NCBI GenBank assembly: GCA_002790195.1
Contig: PFUR01000047.1
Location: 1-54,777, forward strand
Direction: 5' to 3'
Origin: Flavobacteriales bacterium CG_4_9_14_3_um_filter_40_17
Lineage (GTDB): Bacteria; Bacteroidota; Bacteroidia; Flavobacteriales; Flavobacteriaceae
DNA length: 54,777 nucleotides
Under the pieces are notes generated by a model. It saw nothing but the letters and a program-made list of their open reading frames with translations, was not told where the DNA came from and searched no databases. The translations under genes and the position numbers were made by a program. Shown one piece after another: positions 42,201 to 51,584 of this stretch (positions within the stretch are counted from its first letter, which is position 1; every line of letters starts with the position of its first letter).

Positions 42201-42560
42201 TTATTTTTTGCGCGTTCTTTTCAAAGATACAGAGACCGAACGTACATCCCCTCCGATGGGCGGATTTATTTTTGAGATTTTCACCACCACTTTTTTAATG
42301 GGCAATTCTGCTAACATCCGATTGATAATCCTTTGGGCAACCGTTTCCAATAGCTTGGAACGAATCGCCATTTCTACTTTCACGATTTGATGCAAGTGAA
42401 CGTAGTCAACGGTATCTCTGAGCGAATCGGTCTGGGCAGCAGTTTTCAAATTGGCTTTTGTTTTGACATCCACGCGATAGTCCGACCCGATTTTTCCCTC
42501 TTCCTCCAAGCAACCGTGGTATGCATAGAGCCGAATGTTTTCCAAACGTATAATTCCCAT
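42201..42560 (-). CDS. folB: Dihydroneopterin aldolase FolB
   Basis: 119 residues, standard length. Converts 7,8-dihydroneopterin to 6-hydroxymethyl-7,8-dihydropterin in folate synthesis. It starts MGIIRLENIRLYAYHGCLEE, with the conserved AYHG, and contains DTVDYVHLHQIVK and the VVVKISKINPPIGGDV active-site strand with the conserved Lys before I-N-P-P. The Glu in KLLETVAQRI is also conserved. Divergent from glnS with about 70 bases between. The tRNA-Cys follows downstream. Confidence 0.93.
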   Translation of the reverse strand: MGIIRLENIRLYAYHGCLEEEGKIGSDYRVDVKTKANLKTAAQTDSLRDTVDYVHLHQIVKVEMAIRSKLLETVAQRIINRMLAELPIKKVVVKISKINPPIGGDVRSVSVSLKRTRKK

Positions 42561-42601
42561 GAAATAGTTTTTGGCAAAGATAGTTTATTCTTAGATTTTG
42601 G

Positions 42602-42609
42602 TAACTTTG
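42602..42609 (+). promoter_or_regulatory. -7 element TAACTTTG for glnS
   Basis: TAACTTTG matches TAnnTTTG, 22 bases before the ATG at 42632. Confidence 0.5.
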
Positions 42610-42631
42610 TCCGCACTTACTTAAACACAGG

Positions 42632-44314
42632 ATGGAAGAATACAAATCGCTCAATTTTTTGGAGCAAATTATTGAAGAAGACCTCAAAAATGGTTATACC
42701 CAAGACAAACTTCGTTTTAGGTTTCCCCCCGAACCCAACGGATATCTGCACATCGGCCATGCCAAATCGATTTGCCTGAATTTCGGGCTTGGTTTGAAAT
42801 ACAACGCATCAGTCAATCTGCGTTTTGACGACACCAATCCTGCCAAAGAAGAGCAAGAATACGTCGATTCCATCAAAGCAGACATCCAATGGTTGGGTTT
42901 CAAATGGGATAAAGAATGTTATGCCTCAGATTATTTTCAACAACTCTACGATTGGGCAATCTTATTGATTGAAAAAGGCTTGGCTTATGTCGATTCACAA
43001 TCGGCTGAACTCATCGCACAGCAAAAAGGCACACCTACTCAGCCAGGCTTAGAAAGCCCCTATCGTACTCGTTCAGTAGCCGAAAACCTCGAACTTTTTG
43101 AAGCGATGAAAGCAGGAAAATTCCCGAATGGCTCACACGTTTTACGTGCTAAAATCGATATGGCTTCCTCCAATATGCTGATGCGCGACCCCTTTTTGTA
43201 CCGCGTTTTGCACAAAACACACCACCGCACCGGCAACAATTGGTTTATCTATCCAATGTACGATTGGGCGCACGGTGAGTCTGATTATATCGAGCAGGTT
43301 TCACATTCCATCTGTACCCTTGAGTTTATGATGCATCGTGAGTTGTACGAGTGGTTTATCAAACAAGTTTATGACAAAAACGTTTTGCCTTTGTCACCCA
43401 AACAACGGGAATTTGCTAGGCTCAATCTGAGTTATACCGTGATGAGCAAACGCAAACTGTTGCAATTGGTTGAGCAAAAACATGTATCAGGCTGGAACGA
43501 CCCGCGCATGCCCACCATTTCGGGCTTACGACGAAGAGGCTACACACCCGATGCCATCCGGAAATTTGCAGACACCATCGGAGTTGCCAAACGCGACAAC
43601 ATCATCAATGTATCGGTTTTGGAGTTTTGTATTCGGGAAGATTTAAACAAAAAAGCGCCACGTGTAATGGCTGTTTTAGATCCTGTAAAAGTGATTATCA
43701 CGAATTATCCCCAAGGACAAGAAGAGTGGTTAGATGCCGAAAACAACCAAGAAGACGAATCAGCAGGCTATCGAAAGGTGCCTTTTTCCCGTGAAATTTT
43801 CATCGAAAGTGAAGATTTTTTGGAAGAAGCCAACAACAAGTTTTTTCGATTGACACTTGGCAAGGAAGTCCGATTGAAAAATGCCTACATCATCAAAGGT
43901 GAAAGCGTGGTAAAAAACGAAGTTGGTGAAATCACCGAAATCCACGTGCGTTATGACCCCGACAGCAAAAGTGGCAGTGGCACCGAAGCCAGCCTTCGAA
44001 AAGTGAAAGGCACGCTTCATTGGGTTTCAGTCCAACATGCACTTAAAGCAGAAGTCCGCCTCTACGATCGTCTATTCACAGATGAAACACCGGACGGCCA
44101 CAAAGACAAAGATTTTTTGGAATTCATCAACCCCGGTTCGCTGAAAGTAATCGAAGCGTATGTAGAGCCGAGTTTGGAAAACGCAACCACCGGAAATCAA
44201 TACCAATTCCAACGGATTGGCTATTTTTGTGTGGATTCGGACAGCCGAAAAGACCGGTTGGTGTTTAACAAAACCGTCGGACTGCGCGATACTTGGGCAA
44301 AGGTGAATAAGTAG
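42632..44314 (+). CDS. glnS: Glutaminyl-tRNA synthetase
   Basis: 560 residues. Class I synthetase with HIGH motif PPEPNGYLHIGHAKS (residues 33-47), tRNA acceptor and Gln-pocket region (RFDDTNPAKEEQEYV, YPMYDWAHGESDYIE), KMSKS equivalent VMSKRKLLQLVE and the GlnRS-specific block GLRRRGYTPDAIRKFA. The C-terminal anticodon-binding beta-barrels run from about 345. The GlnRS-like GVAKRDNIINVSVLE distinguishes it from GluRS. Charges tRNA-Gln in the cytoplasm. Convergent with the permease gene, 3 bases apart. Confidence 0.96.
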   Translation: MEEYKSLNFLEQIIEEDLKNGYTQDKLRFRFPPEPNGYLHIGHAKSICLNFGLGLKYNASVNLRFDDTNPAKEEQEYVDSIKADIQWLGFKWDKECYASDYFQQLYDWAILLIEKGLAYVDSQSAELIAQQKGTPTQPGLESPYRTRSVAENLELFEAMKAGKFPNGSHVLRAKIDMASSNMLMRDPFLYRVLHKTHHRTGNNWFIYPMYDWAHGESDYIEQVSHSICTLEFMMHRELYEWFIKQVYDKNVLPLSPKQREFARLNLSYTVMSKRKLLQLVEQKHVSGWNDPRMPTISGLRRRGYTPDAIRKFADTIGVAKRDNIINVSVLEFCIREDLNKKAPRVMAVLDPVKVIITNYPQGQEEWLDAENNQEDESAGYRKVPFSREIFIESEDFLEEANNKFFRLTLGKEVRLKNAYIIKGESVVKNEVGEITEIHVRYDPDSKSGSGTEASLRKVKGTLHWVSVQHALKAEVRLYDRLFTDETPDGHKDKDFLEFINPGSLKVIEAYVEPSLENATTGNQYQFQRIGYFCVDSDSRKDRLVFNKTVGLRDTWAKVNK

Positions 44315-44317
44315 CAT

Positions 44318-45520
44318 CTACAATCCCAAAAGCCGATCTGAAATTCTGCGGGAAGCAATCTTCGCCGCTATCATCCCCAACACCACGATGGTCAGGAAAA
44401 CAATGCCGAAATTTTGGGGTTCAAACCGCACGGGATAAGGCAAAGAAGTGGTAATCATCACCCATGAAAATCGTAGCTGAAGGAAAATTAACAGAGTCGC
44501 CAAAGCGATTCCTAAAAGCGCACCGAAAACAGACAACAAAGTGCCGTGTAAGAAAAATATCCGCCTGATTTCGCGGACGGTGGCTCCCATGCTGTACAAG
44601 GTTTTCAGATTAGCTTTTTTGTCGAGTATCATCATGATGGTGGCTCCAGCAACGTTAAAAATTGCGACGATGATAATCAGGGTGAAAATTAGATACGTAG
44701 CCAAATTTTCTGTGTTCAACATCTTGTAAAGTGCATCGTTTAGCTGCATGCGGTTTTTGAGGGTAATCTTCTGATTGAAAGCCACTTTCAATTTCTCAAC
44801 TACTTGTTGCTCATCCGCGCCCGGTTTCAATTTAAATGCAATATTCGTTAGCTGGTTCGGCATTAAATTGAGCAGGGATTGAGCCACCGGCAAATCACAA
44901 AAAATATATTTTTTATCGAGTTCTTCGTTGATGTTGTACAAGCCTGTCGGGAAAACATCCTGTTCGATAAAAGCATCTTTGGGCGAATTGACAACCCCTT
45001 TCCCGGGACGGGGAACCAAAATTTTAAGTGGATTGTCGTAGTCAAAAAGCGGTAGCGAAAGCACGTTTGCCGTGCCATATCCCACCACTACTTGTGCAGT
45101 ATTTTCCGCAAACCAACTGCCATAAGTCATCATTGAATCAATCTGATGAACAGCTCCGTAATTCGCGTCAACGCCACGGATGTTGGCAACATGGCTTTTT
45201 TCTTTGTAGTTGAAAAAAGCGCGCTCTTCTACCATTTTACTATACGATGCAATTCCCGCTATATTTTTCAATTTTTTTTCTATTTCCGAATCGAGTAAAA
45301 TGATTTTCCCTTCGGTGGGGAAAGCTTTCAAATCCGGGTCAAAATTATTGGTAAACGAAACGCTGAATTCTTTGAGCCCGGCAAAACCGGCCAGTACCAC
45401 AAAAAGTGAAAACGCACCAATAACTACGACCAAGCCGGTGATAAAAGTGATGATGTTAATGGCGTTTTGGCTGCTCTTTGAAAACAGGTATCTTTTAGCA
45501 ATATAGAATGGGGCATTCAC
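44318..45520 (-). CDS. LolC/LolE-type lipoprotein-releasing ABC permease
   Basis: 400 residues, four membrane segments (about 21-44, 275-300, 320-350, 370-390) with a large periplasmic MacB_PCD domain between the first two: the FtsX/LolE layout. It starts MNAPFYIAKRYLFSKSSQNA followed by INIITFITGLVVVIGAFSL, and the FtsX part has GATIMMILDKKANLKTLYSMGA. Part of the system that extracts lipoproteins from the inner membrane. No ATPase gene adjoins it. Its start is 1 base from the rbfA stop. Confidence 0.9.
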   Translation of the reverse strand: MNAPFYIAKRYLFSKSSQNAINIITFITGLVVVIGAFSLFVVLAGFAGLKEFSVSFTNNFDPDLKAFPTEGKIILLDSEIEKKLKNIAGIASYSKMVEERAFFNYKEKSHVANIRGVDANYGAVHQIDSMMTYGSWFAENTAQVVVGYGTANVLSLPLFDYDNPLKILVPRPGKGVVNSPKDAFIEQDVFPTGLYNINEELDKKYIFCDLPVAQSLLNLMPNQLTNIAFKLKPGADEQQVVEKLKVAFNQKITLKNRMQLNDALYKMLNTENLATYLIFTLIIIVAIFNVAGATIMMILDKKANLKTLYSMGATVREIRRIFFLHGTLLSVFGALLGIALATLLIFLQLRFSWVMITTSLPYPVRFEPQNFGIVFLTIVVLGMIAAKIASRRISDRLLGL

Positions 45521-45521
45521 A

Positions 45522-45914
45522 CTAAAGCTTTTTTCGCTTGGCTAATAAATCCGGATTTTCGATGGGGTTGTCGGTGCCTTTAAACGACCGATCCAATTCC
45601 TCGGCACGTTCAATCGATTGGTCTAATATGAAAACCAATTCAGGAACCCGCCTGAGTTGGTGGCGGGTTCGCTGCGATAACTCATGCCGGAACTTCGGTG
45701 TTTGTTCGATGATTTCACGTATCAGATGGTGCTCGTGCTCTTTGGGGAAAATGCTCAGATAAACTTTGGCTGAAGACAAATCTGTCGGTACGGAAACTTC
45801 TGTCACAGATAGCAAAACACCTTTGAGCGGACCTTTTTTAAGTTCCTTCAAAAGGATATCTGCCAAGTCTTCCTGAATGATTCCCGCAATTTTTTTCTGC
45901 CTGTTCGTTTCCAT
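45522..45914 (-). CDS. rbfA: Ribosome-binding factor A
   Basis: 130 residues, full length. KH-fold ribosome maturation factor needed for 16S rRNA processing. Characteristic METNRQKKIAGIIQEDLADI and VSVPTDLSSAKVYLSIFP, with the motif RHELSQRTRHQLRRVPELVF. The unusual stretch EHEHHLIREIIEQ between strands is within the range seen in Bacteroidota. Upstream of the LolE-type permease gene, co-directional. Confidence 0.94.
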   Translation of the reverse strand: METNRQKKIAGIIQEDLADILLKELKKGPLKGVLLSVTEVSVPTDLSSAKVYLSIFPKEHEHHLIREIIEQTPKFRHELSQRTRHQLRRVPELVFILDQSIERAEELDRSFKGTDNPIENPDLLAKRKKL

Positions 45915-45969
45915 AACTACAAAAGTAGTATTTTTAGGTCATAAATACGGCATCTAAAGTTTTGATTCC

Positions 45970-46377
45970 ATGAATAAAATAGAACACATCGGCATAGCGG
46001 TCAGTGACCTCGGTCTTTCGGAAGCCGTTTTTGATAAGCTACTCAACCGCAAAGCGTATAAATCGGAAGAGGTAGAATCAGAAAAAGTTAAGACAACCTT
46101 TTACCGACTAGGAGAGAGCAAAATTGAACTGCTTTCTGTTACACATCCGGATAGTGTCATCGCAAAATACATTGACAAACGAGGTTCGGGCATGCATCAC
46201 ATTGCGATTGCGGTTGATGACATTCACCAAGAAATCACCCGGCTCAAAAAAGAGCAATTTGTGTTTATCGACGAACAGCCCAAAAGAGGTGCAGACAACA
46301 AGTTGATTGTGTTTCTTCACCCTAAAAGCACAGGTGGTGTTTTGGTTGAACTTTGCCAAGGCTTAAACGATAATTAA
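45970..46377 (+). CDS. mce: Methylmalonyl-CoA epimerase
   Basis: 135 residues, vicinal-oxygen-chelate fold. Metal ligands: His 6 (KIEHIGIAV), His in SGMHHIAIAVDDI (residue 77-78 region) and the C-terminal Glu in GVLVELCQG. Interconverts (R)- and (S)-methylmalonyl-CoA in the propionate pathway. Divergent from rbfA; the start follows a 55-base gap. No mutase genes are in the window. Confidence 0.93.
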   Translation: MNKIEHIGIAVSDLGLSEAVFDKLLNRKAYKSEEVESEKVKTTFYRLGESKIELLSVTHPDSVIAKYIDKRGSGMHHIAIAVDDIHQEITRLKKEQFVFIDEQPKRGADNKLIVFLHPKSTGGVLVELCQGLNDN

Positions 46378-46682
46378 AATTGGTTCTACATTATTTCTGT
46401 GGGTTAGTTATCCGTTTTTTTTATATTATATTTGATAGCCGATTTCAAAAGACTTGTTTTAGTTTGTGATTCATGTGCATCAAAACCAACTATTTACATA
46501 CGCTTTGTGTTATAAATATTTTTTGTGGGTTATAAGTTCAAGTAGTAATTACAACAAAAAATCATAGTTGTCCGGTAAAAATAATTGATATTTTACAACA
46601 TCTCCATTAGCCTATACTTTTTATTTTCAACACAAATAATTATCAACGGATTTTTAATCACCTCTTATCACGTTTATCTTTT

Positions 46683-46805
46683 ATTTGGCTAAAGCCTTTT
46701 CGGGTTGTTGTAGCTGTCATCCCGCTAAAACGGGATACAATTAATGAATTGCGGTTGGCTAAAGCCAACCTAAACAGGTTTATGAATGTCATGGCTTTAG
46801 CCAAA
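46683..46805. repeat. Cluster of TTGGCTAAAGCCAA-type palindromes
   Basis: TTTGGCTAAAGCC near 46685, a perfect GGTTGGCTAAAGCCAACC at 46753-46770 and its reverse form ATGGCTTTAGCCAAA near 46791-46805, with TCCCGCTAAAACGGGA between. Typical of dispersed intergenic repeats in Bacteroidota as I recall. Confidence 0.6.
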
Positions 46806-46921
46806 ATAGATTGCTTTCCCGTCAATATTCCGTTCTTGAGGAAGTTGTTTTTAGTCACATCGGGACAAAATTTCAGCAGAAAAGTTCGTCATAGAAAAAG
46901 GTAGCCCATTATATTCGATAT

Positions 46922-46955
46922 GTTTCATAAGACCTGTGATTGCAGGGATTGAAAC
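46922..46955. repeat. Solo CRISPR-like repeat
   Basis: 34 bases starting GTTTCA and ending TGAAAC (perfect terminal inverted repeats), with an inner CCTG/CAGG pair and the end GGGATTGAAAC common in CRISPR repeats. Only one copy and no cas genes, so not an array. Confidence 0.3.
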
Positions 46956-47142
46956 ATTTTGATTTAATTTTTATCGGACACGAATAACAAAAAATCAAAA
47001 ATTGTTTCCCTCGACAAACTCGGGATGACAAATCAAAAAACATCGTTTATTAATTAATTCCACAACATTCGTGTTAGAACCTTAAAATTTATTGAGTGTA
47101 TTGCTTGGTAAGGTGTAACAAAAACGCTATAACAAGTAATAT

Positions 47143-47172
47143 AAAAAAACCGTACCAAATTGATACGGTTTT
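47143..47172 (-). terminator. Intrinsic terminator after the CAT tRNA
   Basis: Minus strand: AAACCGTAtcaatttgGTACGGTTTTTTT; a 7-bp stem (one mismatch) with a T-run, directly after the tRNA. Confidence 0.7.
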
Positions 47173-47173
47173 G

Positions 47174-47247
47174 TGGTCCCACCTGGGCTCGAACCAGGGA
47201 CCACCTGATTATGAGTCAGGTGCTCTAACCAACTGAGCTATAGGACC
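47174..47247 (-). tRNA. tRNA-Met (CAT), elongator or Ile2 type
   Basis: Minus strand: GGTCCTATAGCTCAGTTGGT start, acceptor GGTCCTA/TGGGACC, anticodon stem CCTGA/TCAGG, loop CTCATAA with CAT, T-loop TTCGAGC. 74 bases including the discriminator A, no CCA encoded. Both elongator tRNA-Met and tRNA-Ile2 have this loop; they cannot be separated by eye. Confidence 0.93.
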
Positions 47248-47380
47248 ATTATTTCAAAATTTAATTGACTTCGCTTATCCATAGGATAATGGACATTCGC
47301 TGTAATTAGGCGGTGCGAAATTAATATATATTTTCGGACGGTGAAAATTTTTTATTTGTTGTTTTCTTCTCCAAAATCAA

Positions 47381-49030
47381 TCAATTTTCTTCCAGCAATA
47401 CCAATCCATATTCTGAGTCGATGGTAGCACTTCCGTTTTCGACTTCCACCGTTTTTCCGGAATAGGCATCCCGTACTTTGATACCATCGAGGAAAATAGT
47501 GCCAACCGAAAGTGTTTTTTTGCCGATGGGAAGGTCTAAACCTACCACAACCTTATCTGAAAAATTATTTTTTTCAAAAACCCGGCTGAACACATAGGGT
47601 GTTTCCGAAATCATCATGTGAACGCCTGCCCCCACCGCCGGATGGTTTTTTCGGAAAACGCCGAGTTTTTGCCAGTGTGTGAGTAGTTTTTTTGTTTCCG
47701 GATTGCCGGCAATGTCTTCCCAATTCATTTTTGAGCGCAAGGTGGCATCCCCTTCCGTTCCTTCAATAATCAATGGACGTGCAGATTCATCGCCATAGTA
47801 AACTTGAGAGATTCCGGGTGTGAGCAGTAATTTGGTGGCGGTTTCAAAGGTGCGTTCCCGCGCTTGGTCAAAAGGTTGCCCGTCATCGTGCGAGGTAAGA
47901 TAATTCAGGGTTGTGAAATCTTTCAGTTCGTTGTTGAGTAAGTTGGAATACTTAGAAAACAATTGATCGTAATTCTCATTAGAATCGTACTTCATGCCAA
48001 AATTGATTAATGCATTGAAACCGTTTTCAAAATAATTCACCTTACGATCGCCGTAATCATACCACTTACCACCGACTATGTTGTATCCGTAAACTTCACC
48101 CACCAAAAAGAAAGGATTGTCATCCAAAACTTTATCGGGGTTGTTGGTTTTCCATGTTTGAAAGGCATAATCACATTGGTCTCTAAACTCTTTCCAAACG
48201 TATTCTTCGGTATGCTTGACCGTGTCTGCGCGATAACCATCTACCCCGAAATCTAAGATGTAATCAGTCAGCCATTTGATGATATAAAATCGTGGCGCGC
48301 GCGGGTAGCCTGTGTGTTCGAAAAAAGCGTCAAGCTCTTTCATTTCTTGTTCGTAGCGGCCTTCTGTTTTCCATTTTTCAACCAACACTTCGGGTAATGG
48401 GACATTTTCGTTGCTTTCGGTCAGAATATCCGGCAGGTTTTTGACCAAAGAGCAACTCACGGTATGTTCAAAATTATCGTAGGTACATTGGGTGTCGGTA
48501 CGCACCCAATCGTCTGGCCAAACAGGGTCTTTTTCAGTCACCGGGCCGGTGTGGTTAATCACGCCGTCTAAAACTATGCGGATACCTTTGGCATGGGCTT
48601 TTTCGACCAATTCGCGCAGGTCGGTTTCGGTGCCGAAATTGGGGTCGATTTTTGTCCAATCTTTTGCCCAATAGCCATGAAATCCGTAGGAAGCTCCGGT
48701 GCCTTCGTCAACGGCATCGTGAATCTGTTCGACCAACGGAGTCAGCCAAATGGCATTGATGCCCAAATCGGTAAAATAGCCTTCATCTATTTTTTGAATA
48801 ACACCGCGAAGGTCGCCGCCTTCAAAGCCACGTAGTTTACCGGTAGTCCGGTTGCGGTCAAAAAAAACCTCGTTGTTTGGATTGCCGTTGTTGAATCGAT
48901 CGGTAAGCATAAAATATAAATTGGCTCCTTCCCAGACAAAAGGAGCTTCAGGTTTATCGGTTTTTGGCGAGTCGCAAGCGGAAGTAATCATAAGTGACAA
49001 AAGTACCATACTGTAGTGGTGGAGTTTCAT
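47381..49030 (-). CDS. GH13 alpha-amylase family lipoprotein
   Basis: 549 residues. Lipobox near Cys 19 (MITSACDS) implies attachment at the cell surface or periplasm. GH13 barrel with the conserved regions DGVINHTG (155-162), nucleophile Asp 269 in GVDGYRADTVKH, acid/base Glu 312 in LVGEVYG and Asp 382 in YLTSHDDG. Domain B is large (about 160-250, with a Cys pair TQCTYD and VSCSL). The C-terminal beta domain is short. Cleaves alpha-1,4 glucans. Last gene of a four-gene minus-strand cluster; 142 bases separate it from the GH31 gene, and a near -7 element (ATACTTTG) suggests its own start. Confidence 0.93.
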   Translation of the reverse strand: MKLHHYSMVLLSLMITSACDSPKTDKPEAPFVWEGANLYFMLTDRFNNGNPNNEVFFDRNRTTGKLRGFEGGDLRGVIQKIDEGYFTDLGINAIWLTPLVEQIHDAVDEGTGASYGFHGYWAKDWTKIDPNFGTETDLRELVEKAHAKGIRIVLDGVINHTGPVTEKDPVWPDDWVRTDTQCTYDNFEHTVSCSLVKNLPDILTESNENVPLPEVLVEKWKTEGRYEQEMKELDAFFEHTGYPRAPRFYIIKWLTDYILDFGVDGYRADTVKHTEEYVWKEFRDQCDYAFQTWKTNNPDKVLDDNPFFLVGEVYGYNIVGGKWYDYGDRKVNYFENGFNALINFGMKYDSNENYDQLFSKYSNLLNNELKDFTTLNYLTSHDDGQPFDQARERTFETATKLLLTPGISQVYYGDESARPLIIEGTEGDATLRSKMNWEDIAGNPETKKLLTHWQKLGVFRKNHPAVGAGVHMMISETPYVFSRVFEKNNFSDKVVVGLDLPIGKKTLSVGTIFLDGIKVRDAYSGKTVEVENGSATIDSEYGLVLLEEN

Positions 49031-49172
49031 GGTTTGATTGTATTAAGTAGTGAGTCCAAAGTATTGAGAAATTCGAGATATAGTGTTTTTCTTACTCGTG
49101 TATATTTCAACTTTTTCCATATTCTATGATGCAATAGTGTGTAAATATATTCATTTTCATCAAAATCATTTT

Positions 49173-51569
49173 TCAATATCTTAGTTCAACTTTAACTGTT
49201 TTGGCTTTTGATATTACCTTGGCAATCAGCTTCCCGGAAGGTTCATCCCATTCAAAAGCCCTTCTTTTACCGTCAATAAACACCTTTTTCGGTTTTTTGT
49301 CCAATCGACGAATGATCAAATCGATGTATTTTTCTGTGGAAACAAAGTTTTTCCCGGTTTCGGTTTCTATGGAGAAACGTATGTTATACCCTTGGTTTTG
49401 GTAGTGAAAATGAAGGATTTCAAACTTGCCATTTTCGAAGGCTTCGGGAGTCAACCCGTCGTCATTATAAAGCATACCTGTACTCGAAACAATCGAAGAA
49501 TCATAATAAAAATGCAACTCAAAGTGCTGCAAAGTGTAGTCTTTTGTGTTTTGAACCAATCGTGCCATAGGAACAAAAGCACCTGCTCGGACAAAAGCCG
49601 GGATATGGTTGCCCTCAATCGGGATGGAATATGTTTGCCCAGCTTCGTATTTTTTATCGCTATAAAAGTCGAACCAGTCAGAACTTTTTGGAAAATAAAC
49701 GGTTTGAGTAGCAATCCCCGGATTGACTACCGGCGATACCAAAAAATCATTCCCCCACAGATAGGTTTTGGATTCGGAAAGCAATGCTTCGTTGGTTGGT
49801 TCTTCAAAAAGTAATGGCCGCATGAGTGGCGTTCCTTGGAGGTGATTTTCAAACGCAAGAGTGTAGTTGTACGGCAACATGCGATAGCGCAACTCGATGG
49901 ACTGTTTTGCCAAGGCTTTTGTTTTGTCGTCTTTGAATATCGGTTCGGAAGCAACTTCTTGCTGGGCATGCGGACGAAAAACAGGCTGAAAAACACCGTA
50001 TTGCAACCAGCGCGTGTAGAGTTCGGGGTCGTCATTGGCTCCGGCAAACCCGCCCAAATCGGAATGCATATAACCCAAACCTTGCATACCCATCCCGAGC
50101 GCAATTTCCGTTTGTGACTGAAGCCCGCCCCACGAACGGTTCACGTCGCCCGACCAAGGAATCATCCCGAAACGCTGCGAACCGGAATAGCCTGCGCGCA
50201 TCAAAATAAACGGACGTTGGTTTGGAAAATCTTTCCGATAACCTTCAAAAATTAGGCGCGCCCAATTGTGCCCATAGACGTTGTGCAACTCGTCTGCCGT
50301 GCCTGTCGCGTGTATCAAACCGGAGGGATGCGCTTCGGGTTCGCCCAAATCACCCCACCAACCGCCGACACCCATTTCGGTGTATTTTTTGTAAATATTC
50401 CAAAACCAATCGTGTCCTTCTTTTTTGAAAATATCGATTAGCCCGGTATTGCCGAAATAGAAATCATAGACAAAAGGTTTTCCCAACGAATCCACGGCGA
50501 GTATTTTTTTCTCTGCTGCCTCTTGCCATTTTTTGGAAGTCGTCAACACGAAAGGCTCGGTGATTAAAATGGTTTTGATGCCTTGACTGTCCAAATCTTT
50601 TATCATCTTTTCAGGACTGGGGAAACTGTCTTTCAAAAACTCAAAATTGCCCAACGTGCCTTGAATTTCTTTTCCGAACCAATACAAATCGAGGATGATG
50701 GCATCAACGGGAATATTTTCAGCTTTGAATTTTGCAATGGTAGCTTCCACTTCCCGTTGCGAATGATAGCCGAAACGACTTGAAAAATTACCCAAAGCCC
50801 AAAGTGGCGGCAGTGGTTGTCTGCCTGTCAATGTGGTATAGTTTCCGATTAAATCTTTCCAATCATCTCCCGCGATGACCTGATAGGTTTTTCTCCCGCT
50901 GATGGTTTCGTAGCGAAGCCGGTTGTCTTTTTGGCTGTCTAAATCCAAAAAACCGATGGGTGCATTGTCAAAATGCACAGCGTAGATGTCTGAGGACAAG
51001 ACCAATGGTAGGGTGAAATTCATCAACTCGGCACGATTTTCGTAACCGTAATGTGCCCGGTTGTACAGTTGCAGCCTGTTGCCTCTGCGGTTAAGGCCCA
51101 AGGCTCTTGCGCCACCGCCGTAAAGTGCTTCGCCGGGGTTCAGGTTAAACTCCAATATCTCCAAACTGTCTATTTTGACATAGCCTGATTTTTCGGAAAT
51201 GAGCAATTTGTTTTTATAGAAATATTGAATTTGAAAAGGTGATTTTTGGATACTCACAGATATCCCGTTTGTATTAAATTCGAGGTTTTCGTCTGTTTCG
51301 ATGATTTCTGTCGGAATGCTTTCGGGAGCCATCACGACAGCCTGAGATTCCGGTTGGTAGGTTTTCCCGTTCGGAATAAAAGAAGTTTCCATTATTTTAT
51401 TCGAATACGGGCGGATGCGATAGTTGCCATCTTGGGTTTTGATTTCCAGAATGTTGGTTTTTTGTGTATAACCCAAAAAAGTGCGGTTCGGGTTTTGGGC
51501 TGTTAAAACAAGCCCTATCAGAAGAAAAATTGCCGTATAAAAAACTTTTCTTGTCAATGTGAATTCCAT
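49173..51569 (-). CDS. GH31 family alpha-glucosidase
   Basis: 798 residues with a signal peptide (FYTAIFLLIGLVLTAQ, ending near residue 24). N-terminal beta-sandwich to about 245, then the catalytic barrel: DAIILDLYWFGKE (substrate strand), nucleophile Asp 407 in GGWWGDLGEPEAHPSG, acid/base Asp 475 in PWSGDVNRSW. The proximal and distal C-terminal beta domains follow (from about 590). Exported exo-glucosidase releasing glucose from the non-reducing ends of malto-oligosaccharides; specificity within GH31 not resolved. 15 bases after the esterase gene, so co-transcribed with it and probably the GH13 gene upstream. Confidence 0.93.
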   Translation of the reverse strand: MEFTLTRKVFYTAIFLLIGLVLTAQNPNRTFLGYTQKTNILEIKTQDGNYRIRPYSNKIMETSFIPNGKTYQPESQAVVMAPESIPTEIIETDENLEFNTNGISVSIQKSPFQIQYFYKNKLLISEKSGYVKIDSLEILEFNLNPGEALYGGGARALGLNRRGNRLQLYNRAHYGYENRAELMNFTLPLVLSSDIYAVHFDNAPIGFLDLDSQKDNRLRYETISGRKTYQVIAGDDWKDLIGNYTTLTGRQPLPPLWALGNFSSRFGYHSQREVEATIAKFKAENIPVDAIILDLYWFGKEIQGTLGNFEFLKDSFPSPEKMIKDLDSQGIKTILITEPFVLTTSKKWQEAAEKKILAVDSLGKPFVYDFYFGNTGLIDIFKKEGHDWFWNIYKKYTEMGVGGWWGDLGEPEAHPSGLIHATGTADELHNVYGHNWARLIFEGYRKDFPNQRPFILMRAGYSGSQRFGMIPWSGDVNRSWGGLQSQTEIALGMGMQGLGYMHSDLGGFAGANDDPELYTRWLQYGVFQPVFRPHAQQEVASEPIFKDDKTKALAKQSIELRYRMLPYNYTLAFENHLQGTPLMRPLLFEEPTNEALLSESKTYLWGNDFLVSPVVNPGIATQTVYFPKSSDWFDFYSDKKYEAGQTYSIPIEGNHIPAFVRAGAFVPMARLVQNTKDYTLQHFELHFYYDSSIVSSTGMLYNDDGLTPEAFENGKFEILHFHYQNQGYNIRFSIETETGKNFVSTEKYIDLIIRRLDKKPKKVFIDGKRRAFEWDEPSGKLIAKVISKAKTVKVELRY

Positions 51570-51584
51570 GATTTTGTGGGTAAT

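Larger units (their letters stand above)
46378..47142. other. Repeat-rich intergenic region, no gene
   Basis: 765 bases with no credible ORF. It contains three copies of a GGCTAAAGCC-type motif (46686-46805), a CCCG/CGGG hairpin, a solo CRISPR-like repeat (46922-46955) and a fragment CCTCGACAAACTCGGGATGAC of a common dispersed repeat. The right end holds the terminator of the tRNA below. Confidence 0.65.

Noticed and set aside
46658-46858. A 66-codon minus-strand ORF in the repeat-rich region
   Set aside because: It is built from the GGCTAAAGCC repeats and hairpins; no coding evidence.
46922-46955. A CRISPR array
   Set aside because: Only one repeat-like unit, no spacers or second copy within the window.
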